From contig NZ_ABCS01000008.1 in the NCBI RefSeq assembly GCF_000170895.1, positions 1 through 64,000 on the forward strand: a stretch of 64,000 nucleotides of DNA. The letters are read 5' to 3'. The stretch comes from Plesiocystis pacifica SIR-1 (lineage in GTDB: Bacteria > Myxococcota_A > Polyangia > Nannocystales > Nannocystaceae). Position 1 is the first letter of the stretch; the number at the start of each line of letters is the position of its first letter. The position numbers were made by a program, and so were the translations under genes. Below the pieces are notes generated by a model, which searched no databases, was not told the origin of the DNA, and saw only the letters and a program-made list of their open reading frames with translations. Positions 1 to 7,210 of this stretch are shown piece after piece.

Positions 1-185
1 GGCGCGGGCGTCTGCGCCTGCGCCTGCGCCTCAGCCTTTTGCGTCGGGCTCTTCTTGCGGGTGAACAGCTGAATCAGCGCTGCCTGGACGATTTCATCGG
101 GGGTCACGCCCCGACGCTTGGCCAGCGCTTCGACACGCTTCCAAATGTCGTCTCGGCACTCGAACTGGTGGACCGTCTTGCTCAT
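1..185 (-). CDS. Small helical (ribbon-helix-helix-like) protein, C-terminus cut off by window edge
   Basis: The first 61 residues are visible, starting MSKTVHQFECRDDIWKRVEA and followed by a helix-turn-helix-like stretch (VTPDEIVQAALIQLF), then a K/S-rich and Ala-Gln repeat linker (EAQAQAQ) that runs off the window. The ATG at 185 is preceded by AGGA at Shine-Dalgarno distance. The fold looks like a ribbon-helix-helix or short antitoxin-type DNA-binding domain. From memory, similar N-termini occur in myxobacterial proteins that carry an FHA domain further on; that part is not visible here. Function unknown; the gene is real by its start signal and composition. Confidence 0.6.
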   Translation of the reverse strand, partial: MSKTVHQFECRDDIWKRVEALAKRRGVTPDEIVQAALIQLFTRKKSPTQKAEAQAQAQTPA

Positions 186-345
186 GCCGTCCTGGGGGCC
201 CGAGGTCGGGCCGCACTCGGCGACCCGGATGGCCGCGCGAATGTGGCTCGATCCTAGGTCTTTGTTTGCCGGGGGGTCAACGGGGATCCCCACCTGACCT
301 GTCGCGTCCCTCGCGCGAGGTCGAGCCGAACTCGGCGAGACAGGC

Positions 346-351
346 TATGCT
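346..351 (+). promoter_or_regulatory. -10 box directly upstream of the FadL-like gene
   Basis: TATGCT ends 6 nt before the GTG at 358, with no Shine-Dalgarno. This predicts a leaderless mRNA. No good -35 is visible. Confidence 0.45.
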
Positions 352-357
352 CCGCCC

Positions 358-2190
358 GTGTCCGACGACCGAGGCCGGAGCATCGATCGTCAGCGATCGA
401 AGCCGCGATCTGGCCGACGTTCGTTCGGGCTGGCAATCGGGCGCCGCCGTTTTCAACCAGCTTTCGACGGCCGCGACCCTGCACGGGTGAGCCCCCTCGC
501 CGCGCGTTGGAGCGCCCCCCTGCTCGCGGCCTCGGCCTTGCTGGTGCTCGCGCCCACCCAGGCCAACGCGGCCCCAGGCGTCGCCAACCGCCTCGGAGGC
601 GCGAACGCCCAGGGGCCAGCGACGCCCTCGGTGACCGGCATCTACCACAACCCGGCGATGCTCGGATTCCTCGACGGGCTGCACTTTCAGGCCACGCTGC
701 GCGCGGGCGTGGAGCACCTGAACGTCCGGCGCTTCGGCACCGACCCGAGCACCGGCGAGCCGACCAGCAGCCTCGGCGGCCCGGTGAACCTCGCCAACCC
801 GACCTTCGACTACTTCGTCGGCGCGAGCTTTCTCCTCGACCCGATTGCGATCGGCGCGGCGGTGCACACCTACGACAGCCGCTTTCGCATCCGCAGCAAC
901 CCCGCGCTCTACTACCACCTCGTCGGCGACGACGACTTCGGCTGCCAGCTCGACTCCGGCCAGATCTGCCCGACCGTGCGCAGCGGCGGCATGGTCGACA
1001 TGCGCACGGACTTCGACCTGTCCCTGGCCTGGAACGCGACGCCGTGGATGAGCGTCGGGGCCACGGTCCACTTCCCGCGCCAGCGCACCTACCTGGCCCA
1101 GGACGTCGACTCGGCCCTGACCGGGGTCAACTCCGACACGGGCTGCGCCCCCGGGGTCGACCCCGTCGAGGACCCCGAGTGCGCCGAGCGCCTGGCCTTC
1201 CGCGGCAACACCCGCCTGCGCCTGTTTGGCCTGCGCGAGGTCCCCTCGACCCGCCTCGACTTCGCCCTGACCGCCGGCGTGGCCTTCGACATCCGCGAGA
1301 CCGTGACCCTCGGGATCCGCTACCGCACCCAGCCGCTGCTCGAGGGCGGCGAGCTCACGGTCAACGGCGAGGCCGCGGTGTGCCTGCCCGGCTACGCCGC
1401 GCGCAACGACCTGCCCGCGTGTGAAGTCGCCACGCCCGTGACCGCCACGCTGACCGAGATCGTCCCCCGCGAGCTGGCGATCGGCGCGGCGGGGAACGTC
1501 GGCAACTGGCGCCTCGACGGCAACCTCTACTGGATCGATCGCTGCCCCGGCGGGATCCCGGGCCGGGGCTGCGCCAACCGAGACCGGCGCCTCGTCGAGC
1601 TCGTCGGCCTCGACGGCGACGCCTCCACCCTCCCCGACGCGACCTTGTACCGCGGCTACCAGGACCTGTTCGGCGGGGAGCTGTGGGCGCGCTATCGCCT
1701 CGACGACATCATCGGCGCCAACCTGCCTTACTTCAAAGTGCTGTGCAGCGGCTCGGAGGTCGACCCCGAGACCGGCGAGCGCGTGTCCTGCGTGCCGCGC
1801 ATGGATCTGCTGCTCGGCGCGGGCTTGATGTCGCCGGGGGTCCAGCCCGAGTCCCTGAGCCCGGCCTACCCCGACGGCTGGACCCTCCAGGCCACCCTGG
1901 GCACGAGCTTCAACCTGCCCAGCCGCAACGGCGTGTGGTCCCTGGTCCCGGCCTACGGCGTCGACTTCCTGGCGCCCACGCGGGTCGGATCGGGGGGGCG
2001 CGATCCGGCCTACAGCCCCAGCGCCGCGGTGGCCTTCGAGCAAGGCGGCGCGGACATCAACGACCCCTCGGCCGACGCCGTGCTCTCGGGGCGCGCGCGC
2101 CCGACCAACGCGGGGCGCTACACCGGGGCGGTGCACACCCTGATGTTTGGCCTGCGCTGGTCCGAGCGGAGCCCCGACGGCCTGCTCTGA
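358..2190 (+). CDS. FadL/OmpP1-like outer-membrane beta-barrel protein
   Basis: A 610-aa secreted protein. From the GTG at 358 it has an Arg-rich n-region, a hydrophobic segment (APLLAASALLVLAPTQ) and a signal-peptidase site near ANA-A. The mature N-terminus (ANRLGGANAQGPATPSV, then IYHNPAML) resembles the OmpP1/FadL signature in which an Ala/Gly-rich start is followed by a YNPA motif. The rest alternates short amphipathic strands with aromatic residues, as in a barrel, with Cys pairs in predicted loops. FadL proteins move hydrophobic compounds across the outer membrane; substrate here unknown. The start is either GTG 358 (supported by the -10 box) or GTG 487, which would give a conventional signal peptide. 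It stands alone, followed by a TPR lipoprotein gene. Confidence 0.75.
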   Translation: MSDDRGRSIDRQRSKPRSGRRSFGLAIGRRRFQPAFDGRDPARVSPLAARWSAPLLAASALLVLAPTQANAAPGVANRLGGANAQGPATPSVTGIYHNPAMLGFLDGLHFQATLRAGVEHLNVRRFGTDPSTGEPTSSLGGPVNLANPTFDYFVGASFLLDPIAIGAAVHTYDSRFRIRSNPALYYHLVGDDDFGCQLDSGQICPTVRSGGMVDMRTDFDLSLAWNATPWMSVGATVHFPRQRTYLAQDVDSALTGVNSDTGCAPGVDPVEDPECAERLAFRGNTRLRLFGLREVPSTRLDFALTAGVAFDIRETVTLGIRYRTQPLLEGGELTVNGEAAVCLPGYAARNDLPACEVATPVTATLTEIVPRELAIGAAGNVGNWRLDGNLYWIDRCPGGIPGRGCANRDRRLVELVGLDGDASTLPDATLYRGYQDLFGGELWARYRLDDIIGANLPYFKVLCSGSEVDPETGERVSCVPRMDLLLGAGLMSPGVQPESLSPAYPDGWTLQATLGTSFNLPSRNGVWSLVPAYGVDFLAPTRVGSGGRDPAYSPSAAVAFEQGGADINDPSADAVLSGRARPTNAGRYTGAVHTLMFGLRWSERSPDGLL

Positions 2191-2305
2191 CGCCAGATCG
2201 AGCTCCGAACGGGCCCGAGCGGAGTAGAGCCTTCGCGCCCCTCGCCCATGTGGGCAGGTTTTGAACTGCCTCACGCGCGCTCTGGCTCGGGCCGGATCGG
2301 GCCCG

Positions 2306-2311
2306 TACACT
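2306..2311 (+). promoter_or_regulatory. -10 box for leaderless TPR lipoprotein mRNA
   Basis: TACACT lies 6 nt before the GTG at 2318. There is no Shine-Dalgarno between them. Confidence 0.5.
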
Positions 2312-2317
2312 GTCCGG

Positions 2318-4546
2318 GTGCCTCGCTGGCCTGTCCTTCTCCGCCGCGCCCCCGTCTTGCTCTCGCTGGCCCTGCTGACGGCGTCGGCCTGCGTGGGGCC
2401 GCAAAAGGGCAAACTCGAAACACCGAGCCTCGAAGCCCCGGCCCAGCTGAGCGACCTCGACGACTTCGCGGCCGCGCGCAACGCCTTCGCGCTCATGCCC
2501 GTGGGCGACCCCCAGCGCGCGGCCCTGCGCGAGCAGCTGCGCGACTACGTCGTCGGCTACGTCGACGAGGCCCTGGGCCAAGACCGCAGCGAGGCCGCCA
2601 TCGCCGGCCTCGAGCAGCTGTGCGAGCTGTGGACCGCGAGCGAGCTCCAGCAGCCCCGCCCCGACCCCGCCATCGCCGAGCTCGCGGGTCGGGTCTACGC
2701 CTCGGTCGCGCCCGCCGGTGACGAGCACTCGGCCCTGCTCGCCCTGGCCCTCCAGCAGCACTTCGGCGACGCCCAGACGAGCGCCGAGGCCGAGGCCGGC
2801 TACGCCCAGCTCCAAGACTGGATCGAGCGCAGCGAGGGCTTCACCGGCGACCCGCGCTACGGCGCCCTGCTCGACCGCCTGCTCGAGGACGCGTCGAGCG
2901 TGTTCCCCAGCCCCTTCCTGACCCGCGAGCTGACCGGCAGCTACCTCGCCCAGTTCCGCCGCGCCCAGACCGAGGGCGTCAGCGACCCGCGCACGGCCTA
3001 CACCGGCTACCTCGTCGCCCGGGCCCACCTGCGCGCCGACGATCCCGCGGCGGCCGTCGCCGCCATGGAGCAGATGGAGATCGACGAGGCCGCCGAGGCG
3101 CTGCGCGAGCTGATCCGCGACGCGACCCTGGGCGCCGAGCCCTCGCCCCCCGACATCGCCCAGCTGATGCGCGAGTTCCTCCCGGCGCCGGACCACCAGC
3201 TGCCGCCGAGCATCGTCCGCCAGAGCTGGGGCATCGTCGACAACCTCGCGCGCATGGCCCTGGCCGACGCCCCGGACGACGCGCCCGCCCACCTGGCCCG
3301 GGGACGCGTGCTCCGCTACCGCGGCCTGGTCCCGGCGGCCATCCTCCACTACGAGCAGGCCTTCGCCGCCAAGGGGCCGGCGACCGATCGCGAAGATCTG
3401 CACCTGGCCTGGTCCGAGCTCGCCGGCCTGCTCCAGCTCGAGCTCGAGGACGCCGTGCGGACCACCCAGGGTGACCCCGAGGGCGACGCCCAGGTCGACG
3501 CCGCCCTCGAGCGCGTCCAGGGCTTCCACGAGCGCGCCGCCAAGGCCTGGCCGCTGCGCCCGGTCAGCCCCGGCCTCAACGTCGCGTGGATGACCGTGGC
3601 CCTGCGGGACTTCGATCGCGGGCGCCCCGACCAGGCCGAGTCCCTGCTCAGCCAGGCCGTGCAGCTCGAGCCCCACCCCCTCGCGCTTTCGCTGCTCGGG
3701 ACCATCGCCCTGCGCCGCGGGCAGCTCGAGGTCGCCCGGGACCGGGTGTCGAGCATCTCCGAGCTGCCCTTCCCGGACCAGCTCGACCGCTACGACTGGC
3801 AGATCCAGAGCCAGATGCAGCTCGCCGAGATCGAGCGCTTCGCCGACGACCCGGGGGCCAGCGTCGAGCACCTGCGCGAGGCCCTGCGCCAGCTCAACAC
3901 CCTCATCGCCTACCCCGGCCTCGCCGCGCCCCAACGCGTCGACTACCTGACCCGCCGCGCCCAGGTGTTCTTCGCCCTCGGCGAGCTCGAGCTGGCCATG
4001 AAGGACTTCCGCGCGGCCCACAACATCGCCCCCGGGCGGGCCTCGACCTACTCGCCCGTGCTGATCTTCGCCGTCACCCACGGCCACCTCGGCCAGGCGC
4101 GCGAGATCCTCAGCGCGGCCCTCGGCTCCGAGGGCACCGACGACGAGCTCGCCGTGTACTACGCGCTGTGGGTCATCGATCTGTGCGCCCGCCAGGGCGC
4201 GCCCGCGCCCGAGGACGCCCAGGCCCACCTCGCCGCCCTCGTCGAGAACCCCGAGAGCGATCCCTGGTCGCAAACCCTCGCTCGCCACGGCCTCGGCCAG
4301 CTCGACGGGGACGCGTTGATCGCCGCCGCCGGCCAGACCCGCCAGCGCTCCGAGGCCTTCTTCTACGCCGGGCTGCAGCGCTGGCGCGGCGGCGAGGCCG
4401 AGGCGAGCCTCGAGCTCATGCGCAAGGTCCTCGAGGCCCAGATGATCGGCGACTTCGAGTACGAGATGGCCCAGAGCTACCTGCGCTGGCAGGAGCTGCC
4501 CAAGGCACCCCGCGCCGTCGAGATGGCGACCCCGCCCGCGCCCTGA
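2318..4546 (+). CDS. Large TPR-repeat lipoprotein
   Basis: 742 aa from GTG 2318. A short basic n-region and hydrophobic stretch end in a lipobox-like LTASAC with Cys25, so the protein is probably membrane-anchored. The rest is Ala/Leu/Glu-rich alpha-helical repeat with TPR spacing (for example PAAILHYEQAFAAKG, HPLALSLLGTIALRRGQLE, and LGELELAMKDFRAAHNIAP), so it is likely a protein-interaction scaffold in the periplasm or at the outer membrane. A TTG at 2261 is in frame, but the GTG at 2318 follows a -10 box and gives a normal signal peptide. Myxobacteria encode many such proteins; no specific role can be read. A tRNA-Cys gene converges on it. Confidence 0.75.
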   Translation: MPRWPVLLRRAPVLLSLALLTASACVGPQKGKLETPSLEAPAQLSDLDDFAAARNAFALMPVGDPQRAALREQLRDYVVGYVDEALGQDRSEAAIAGLEQLCELWTASELQQPRPDPAIAELAGRVYASVAPAGDEHSALLALALQQHFGDAQTSAEAEAGYAQLQDWIERSEGFTGDPRYGALLDRLLEDASSVFPSPFLTRELTGSYLAQFRRAQTEGVSDPRTAYTGYLVARAHLRADDPAAAVAAMEQMEIDEAAEALRELIRDATLGAEPSPPDIAQLMREFLPAPDHQLPPSIVRQSWGIVDNLARMALADAPDDAPAHLARGRVLRYRGLVPAAILHYEQAFAAKGPATDREDLHLAWSELAGLLQLELEDAVRTTQGDPEGDAQVDAALERVQGFHERAAKAWPLRPVSPGLNVAWMTVALRDFDRGRPDQAESLLSQAVQLEPHPLALSLLGTIALRRGQLEVARDRVSSISELPFPDQLDRYDWQIQSQMQLAEIERFADDPGASVEHLREALRQLNTLIAYPGLAAPQRVDYLTRRAQVFFALGELELAMKDFRAAHNIAPGRASTYSPVLIFAVTHGHLGQAREILSAALGSEGTDDELAVYYALWVIDLCARQGAPAPEDAQAHLAALVENPESDPWSQTLARHGLGQLDGDALIAAAGQTRQRSEAFFYAGLQRWRGGEAEASLELMRKVLEAQMIGDFEYEMAQSYLRWQELPKAPRAVEMATPPAP

Positions 4547-4563
4547 GCGACCCAGCCGGCTCT

Positions 4564-4602
4564 GCCAACCAAAAGCGAGAGGGACTCGATGGAGTCCCTC
4601 TC
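4564..4602 (-). terminator. Intrinsic terminator of tRNA-Cys
   Basis: An 11-bp perfect stem (4577-4587 with 4592-4602, 4-nt loop) is followed on the minus strand by TTTT and then GGTTGGC. It lies directly 3' of the tRNA and may also stop the convergent TPR gene. Confidence 0.8.
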
Positions 4603-4604
4603 TC

Positions 4605-4676
4605 AGGCACGGGCCGGAATCGAACCGGCGAATGGAGCTTTTGCAGAGCTCTGCCTTACCACTTGGCCACCGTGCC
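4605..4676 (-). tRNA. tRNA-Cys (GCA)
   Basis: The minus strand folds as a full cloverleaf. The 7-bp acceptor stem is GGCACGG/CCGTGCC, the D arm contains AAGTGGTAAGG, the anticodon stem GAGCT/AGCTC encloses loop CTGCAAA (anticodon GCA after U33), and the T arm contains GGTTCGAATCC. The unpaired base after the acceptor stem is U73, the known discriminator of tRNA-Cys. The 3' CCA is not encoded. It is a single-gene unit with its own terminator. Confidence 0.95.
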
Positions 4677-4776
4677 GGGTGCCCCGCGGGGGACGGACGA
4701 ACTAACACGGCTCCCCAAGGGCCGCAAGAGCCTTTTTACAGCTCCGCCTTCGCCCCGAGCTCGCGGACTGAGGGCG

Positions 4777-4828
4777 GCCAACCAAAAGGACGAGCGCCCG
4801 GGGAGCGAGGCTCCGCCAGGCGCTCGTT
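4777..4828 (-). terminator. Terminator of the coiled-coil membrane protein gene
   Basis: A 9-bp stem (4790-4798 with 4819-4827) with a nested GGAGC/GCTCC hairpin is followed on the minus strand by CCTTTTGGTTGGC. The 12-nt tail (plus 4777-4788) is identical to that of the neighbouring tRNA-Cys terminator. Confidence 0.7.
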
Positions 4829-4845
4829 CGTGGCGCGGGCGCGGC

Positions 4846-5631
4846 TCAGAGATCGAGCGGGTTGCCGTTGCCTCCGCCCAGCTGCAGGGCGTCCTTGCGC
4901 TTTTTGGTGACCGGCTTCTTCTTGGTGCTCGAGCCACCGCCGCCTCCGCCACCGCCCTTGCCCTTGCGCTTTTTCTTGAGCGCGGCCTGCTCTTCTTCGA
5001 GCTTGGCCTGCTCGGCGAGCAGGGCTTGGCGCTCGGCCTCGGTCTCGGCCTTGCCCAGCTTCTCCTCGAGCTCCTTGGCCTTCTTGTCGAGCTCCTCCTG
5101 CTTGGCCTTGAGCTCCGCGGCCTCCTTCTCGGCGGCAGCGCGAGCGACCTTCTCCTTCTCGAGCTCGGCCTCGCGGGCCTTCTTCTCCTGGGCGATGCGG
5201 TCCTTCTCCTGCATGTTCTGCCACAGGAAGTAGGCGCCGACGCCGAGGCCGATGGCGAGGACGCCCGCGGTCGCGTACAGCCAGTAGGGCGTCTTCTTGC
5301 GCTCGGCCATCTTGACCTGCGCGTCGAGCCGCATCTGCTCTTCCTTCAGGCGAGCCTCTTGCTCGGCGCGGCTGCGGGCCTCGGCCTCGGCGACGCGGAT
5401 GCGCTCCTCTCGTTCCTTGCGCTCCCTCTCCTCTTGCTCGAGGCGGAGGCGCTCTTCTTCTTCGCGACGGACGCGCTCTTCTTCTTCGCGACGGATGCGC
5501 TCTTCTTCTTCGCGCTTGCGGCGTGCTTCGTCTTCGACGCGCTGTTGCTCATCGGCGACGTCTTGCACGCGCTGGGCTTCGAGGTTCTTGAGCTCTTCGA
5601 GCGCGATCAGAGCAGAATTTTCTCGTGACAT
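4846..5631 (-). CDS. Coiled-coil single-pass membrane protein with ENSxLxxL N-terminus
   Basis: 261 aa, not a family I can name. The N-terminus MSRENSALIALEELKNLEAQ is followed by a charged coiled coil (about 25-108) with tandem units of IRREEEER type (three adjacent 9-residue copies near 45-63). One membrane helix follows (about 115-137, PYWLYATAGVLAIGLGVGAY), then a second Glu/Lys/Ala coiled coil (140-222), a GGGGGGGG run and a short basic tail ending GNPLDL. With a cytoplasmic N-terminus both coiled coils would extend from the membrane on opposite sides. The ATG at 5631 has AGGGAG about 10 nt upstream. The ENSALIALEELKNL segment resembles ENSVLFSLDSLKAM in the AgmX-like protein at 7211-8914, suggesting a shared partner. 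Confidence 0.7.
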   Translation of the reverse strand: MSRENSALIALEELKNLEAQRVQDVADEQQRVEDEARRKREEEERIRREEEERVRREEEERLRLEQEERERKEREERIRVAEAEARSRAEQEARLKEEQMRLDAQVKMAERKKTPYWLYATAGVLAIGLGVGAYFLWQNMQEKDRIAQEKKAREAELEKEKVARAAAEKEAAELKAKQEELDKKAKELEEKLGKAETEAERQALLAEQAKLEEEQAALKKKRKGKGGGGGGGGSSTKKKPVTKKRKDALQLGGGNGNPLDL

Positions 5632-6103
5632 GATGCTTGGCTCCCTGGTCCGGGCGACGTGGTGCTGAACGTTGCGGCTGGCTGGTGTGAGTCGAGTCGT
5701 CCGTGTACGAACCGTGTGAAAAAGGTACGGGCGGGCACGAACTTTTTGGCCAACGCGCGACCTCGAAGCGAGGTCTACCCCCCGCGGTCTGGCCCGAGCT
5801 CGACTCTTGCTCCACCAAAATGCCGAAAATCCTCGACTTTTGCCAGCACTACGTCGGCGCCTCGACGTGGCCAGCGCGCCCCCTCCCCTCGGCGTGGGAC
5901 AGGGTGTCAGGGCTTCGACGAAAACGGAGCGCTAGCGCATCTTCGCGCGAGATTGAGCACGACTCGAGGCTGCTCTCGTGCCCTCGCCTCGCGCCTCGAT
6001 GGACGCCGCGGCGGCAGCCCTCGAGAATCTCCGAGGGATCTCTCCCGCGGCGCGACACCCACGCACGCTGTCGAGGTGCAGGGCTGGGCGGTACAACCCG
6101 AGC
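5632..6103. other. Intergenic region between divergent genes (472 bp)
   Basis: It holds the promoters of the coiled-coil gene (minus) and threonine aldolase (plus). A small hairpin GACCTC/GAGGTC lies at about 5759-5775, and A/T-tract segments lie around 5717-5750. No convincing gene; open frames here lack start signals. Confidence 0.5.
6092..6097 (+). promoter_or_regulatory. -10 box for leaderless threonine aldolase mRNA
   Basis: TACAAC sits 6 nt before GTG 6104. A possible -35 (CTGTCG, 6068-6073) is 18 nt upstream. No Shine-Dalgarno is present. Confidence 0.5.
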
Positions 6104-7135
6104 GTGGACCAGACGCCCGCGATCATCGACCTGCGCAGCGACACCGTGTCCAAGCCGACGCCCGCCATGCGCGAGGCCATGGCGCGGGCCGAGGTCGGCG
6201 ACGACTGCTACGGCGACGACCCCTCGGTGATCGCCCTCGAGGCCCAGGTGGCCGAGCGCCTCGGCAAGGCGGCCGCGCTCTTCGTGCCCACGGGGACCAT
6301 GGCCAACCAGCTCGCCGTCAGCGGCCAGACCCGACCGGGGGAGGCCATCGGCTGCGTCGCCGAGGCCCACGTCCAGGTCCACGAAGACGCCGCCCATGCC
6401 CGCATCTCGGGGGTTCAGGCCTGCTCCCTGGGCAACCGCCGCGGCTTCGAGCCCGCCGATCTCGAGGCCCGGATCCGCGAGGAGAGCTGCGGCTGGCCGC
6501 GGCTGAGCCTCGCGTGGATGGAGAACACCCTCGGCCTCGCGGGCGGGCGCTTGTGGCCGCTCGAGTCCATGACCGCGATCGGCGAGCTCGCCCACCGCCA
6601 CGGTCGACGCGTCCACCTCGACGGCGCTCGCTTGTGGAACGCCCACGTCGCAACGGGCGTGCCTTTGGCCGAGCTCGCCGGACCTGCCGATAGCGTGACG
6701 GTGTGCATGAGCAAGGGCCTGGGCTGCCCCGCCGGCTCCCTGCTCGTGGGCGACGCCGAGCTGATCGCCGGGGCCCGCGGCACCCGACACGCCTTCGGCG
6801 GATCCATGCGCCAGGCGGGGGTCCTCGCCGCCGCCGGGCTCCACGCCCTCGAGCACCACATCGATCGCCTCGCCGACGATCACCGCCGCGCCCGTCGGCT
6901 GTGGGACGGTCTGCGCGCGCTCGACTGCTGGCGCGCCGTCGAGCCCGAGACCAACATGGCGATCTTCGAGCTCGAGGCTGGCCGGGACGCCGAGCAGCTG
7001 TGCGCTCCTCTGCGCGAAGCCGGCGTGCTCTGCTACCCAAACAAGTACTCCGAGATTCGCCTCGTCGTGCACCTGGGCATCGACGACGCCGCCGTCGAGG
7101 CGGTCATCGAGCGCGCCCGCCGAGTCCTCGCCTAG
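6104..7135 (+). CDS. ltaE: Low-specificity L-threonine aldolase
   Basis: 343 aa, usual length. A PLP fold-type I enzyme cleaving L-threonine/allo-threonine to glycine and acetaldehyde in the cytoplasm. Visible signatures are the N-terminal IDLRSDTVSKPTPAMREAM, VGDDCYGDDPSV, the PLP-lysine region VCMSKGLGCPAGSLLVG, and RHAFGGSMRQAGVLAAAGL. The start is GTG 6104, giving VDQTPAIIDLRSDTV as in the family; an upstream in-frame start at 5978 would add an unlikely Arg-rich extension and lie above the -10 box. It stands alone and converges on the AgmX-like gene. Confidence 0.93.
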   Translation: MDQTPAIIDLRSDTVSKPTPAMREAMARAEVGDDCYGDDPSVIALEAQVAERLGKAAALFVPTGTMANQLAVSGQTRPGEAIGCVAEAHVQVHEDAAHARISGVQACSLGNRRGFEPADLEARIREESCGWPRLSLAWMENTLGLAGGRLWPLESMTAIGELAHRHGRRVHLDGARLWNAHVATGVPLAELAGPADSVTVCMSKGLGCPAGSLLVGDAELIAGARGTRHAFGGSMRQAGVLAAAGLHALEHHIDRLADDHRRARRLWDGLRALDCWRAVEPETNMAIFELEAGRDAEQLCAPLREAGVLCYPNKYSEIRLVVHLGIDDAAVEAVIERARRVLA

Positions 7136-7146
7136 CGCAACAAGAC

Positions 7147-7190
7147 CAAAGCAAGAGGGCCGCCTCTCGGCGACCCTCGCTCTTTGTTGG
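7147..7190. terminator. Imperfect terminator hairpin between convergent genes
   Basis: CAAAG...AGGG (7147-7159) pairs imperfectly with CCCTCGCTCTTTG (7174-7186). The plus strand continues as TTTGTTGG, like other terminator tails in the window. It serves ltaE and possibly the convergent gene. Confidence 0.45.
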
Positions 7191-7210
7191 GGAGCCAGGC
7201 TCCCCGCCGC

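Noticed and set aside
2057..4708. Long open frame on the minus strand across the TPR lipoprotein gene (883 aa), and similar long antisense frames at 277-2496, 9459-11222 upstream part, 36119-37489 and 46414-50253
   Set aside because: GC-rich codon usage keeps the antisense frames free of stops. Their translations are Arg/Gly/Ala-rich low-complexity without domains, start signals or secretion signals, whereas the sense frames have clear families.
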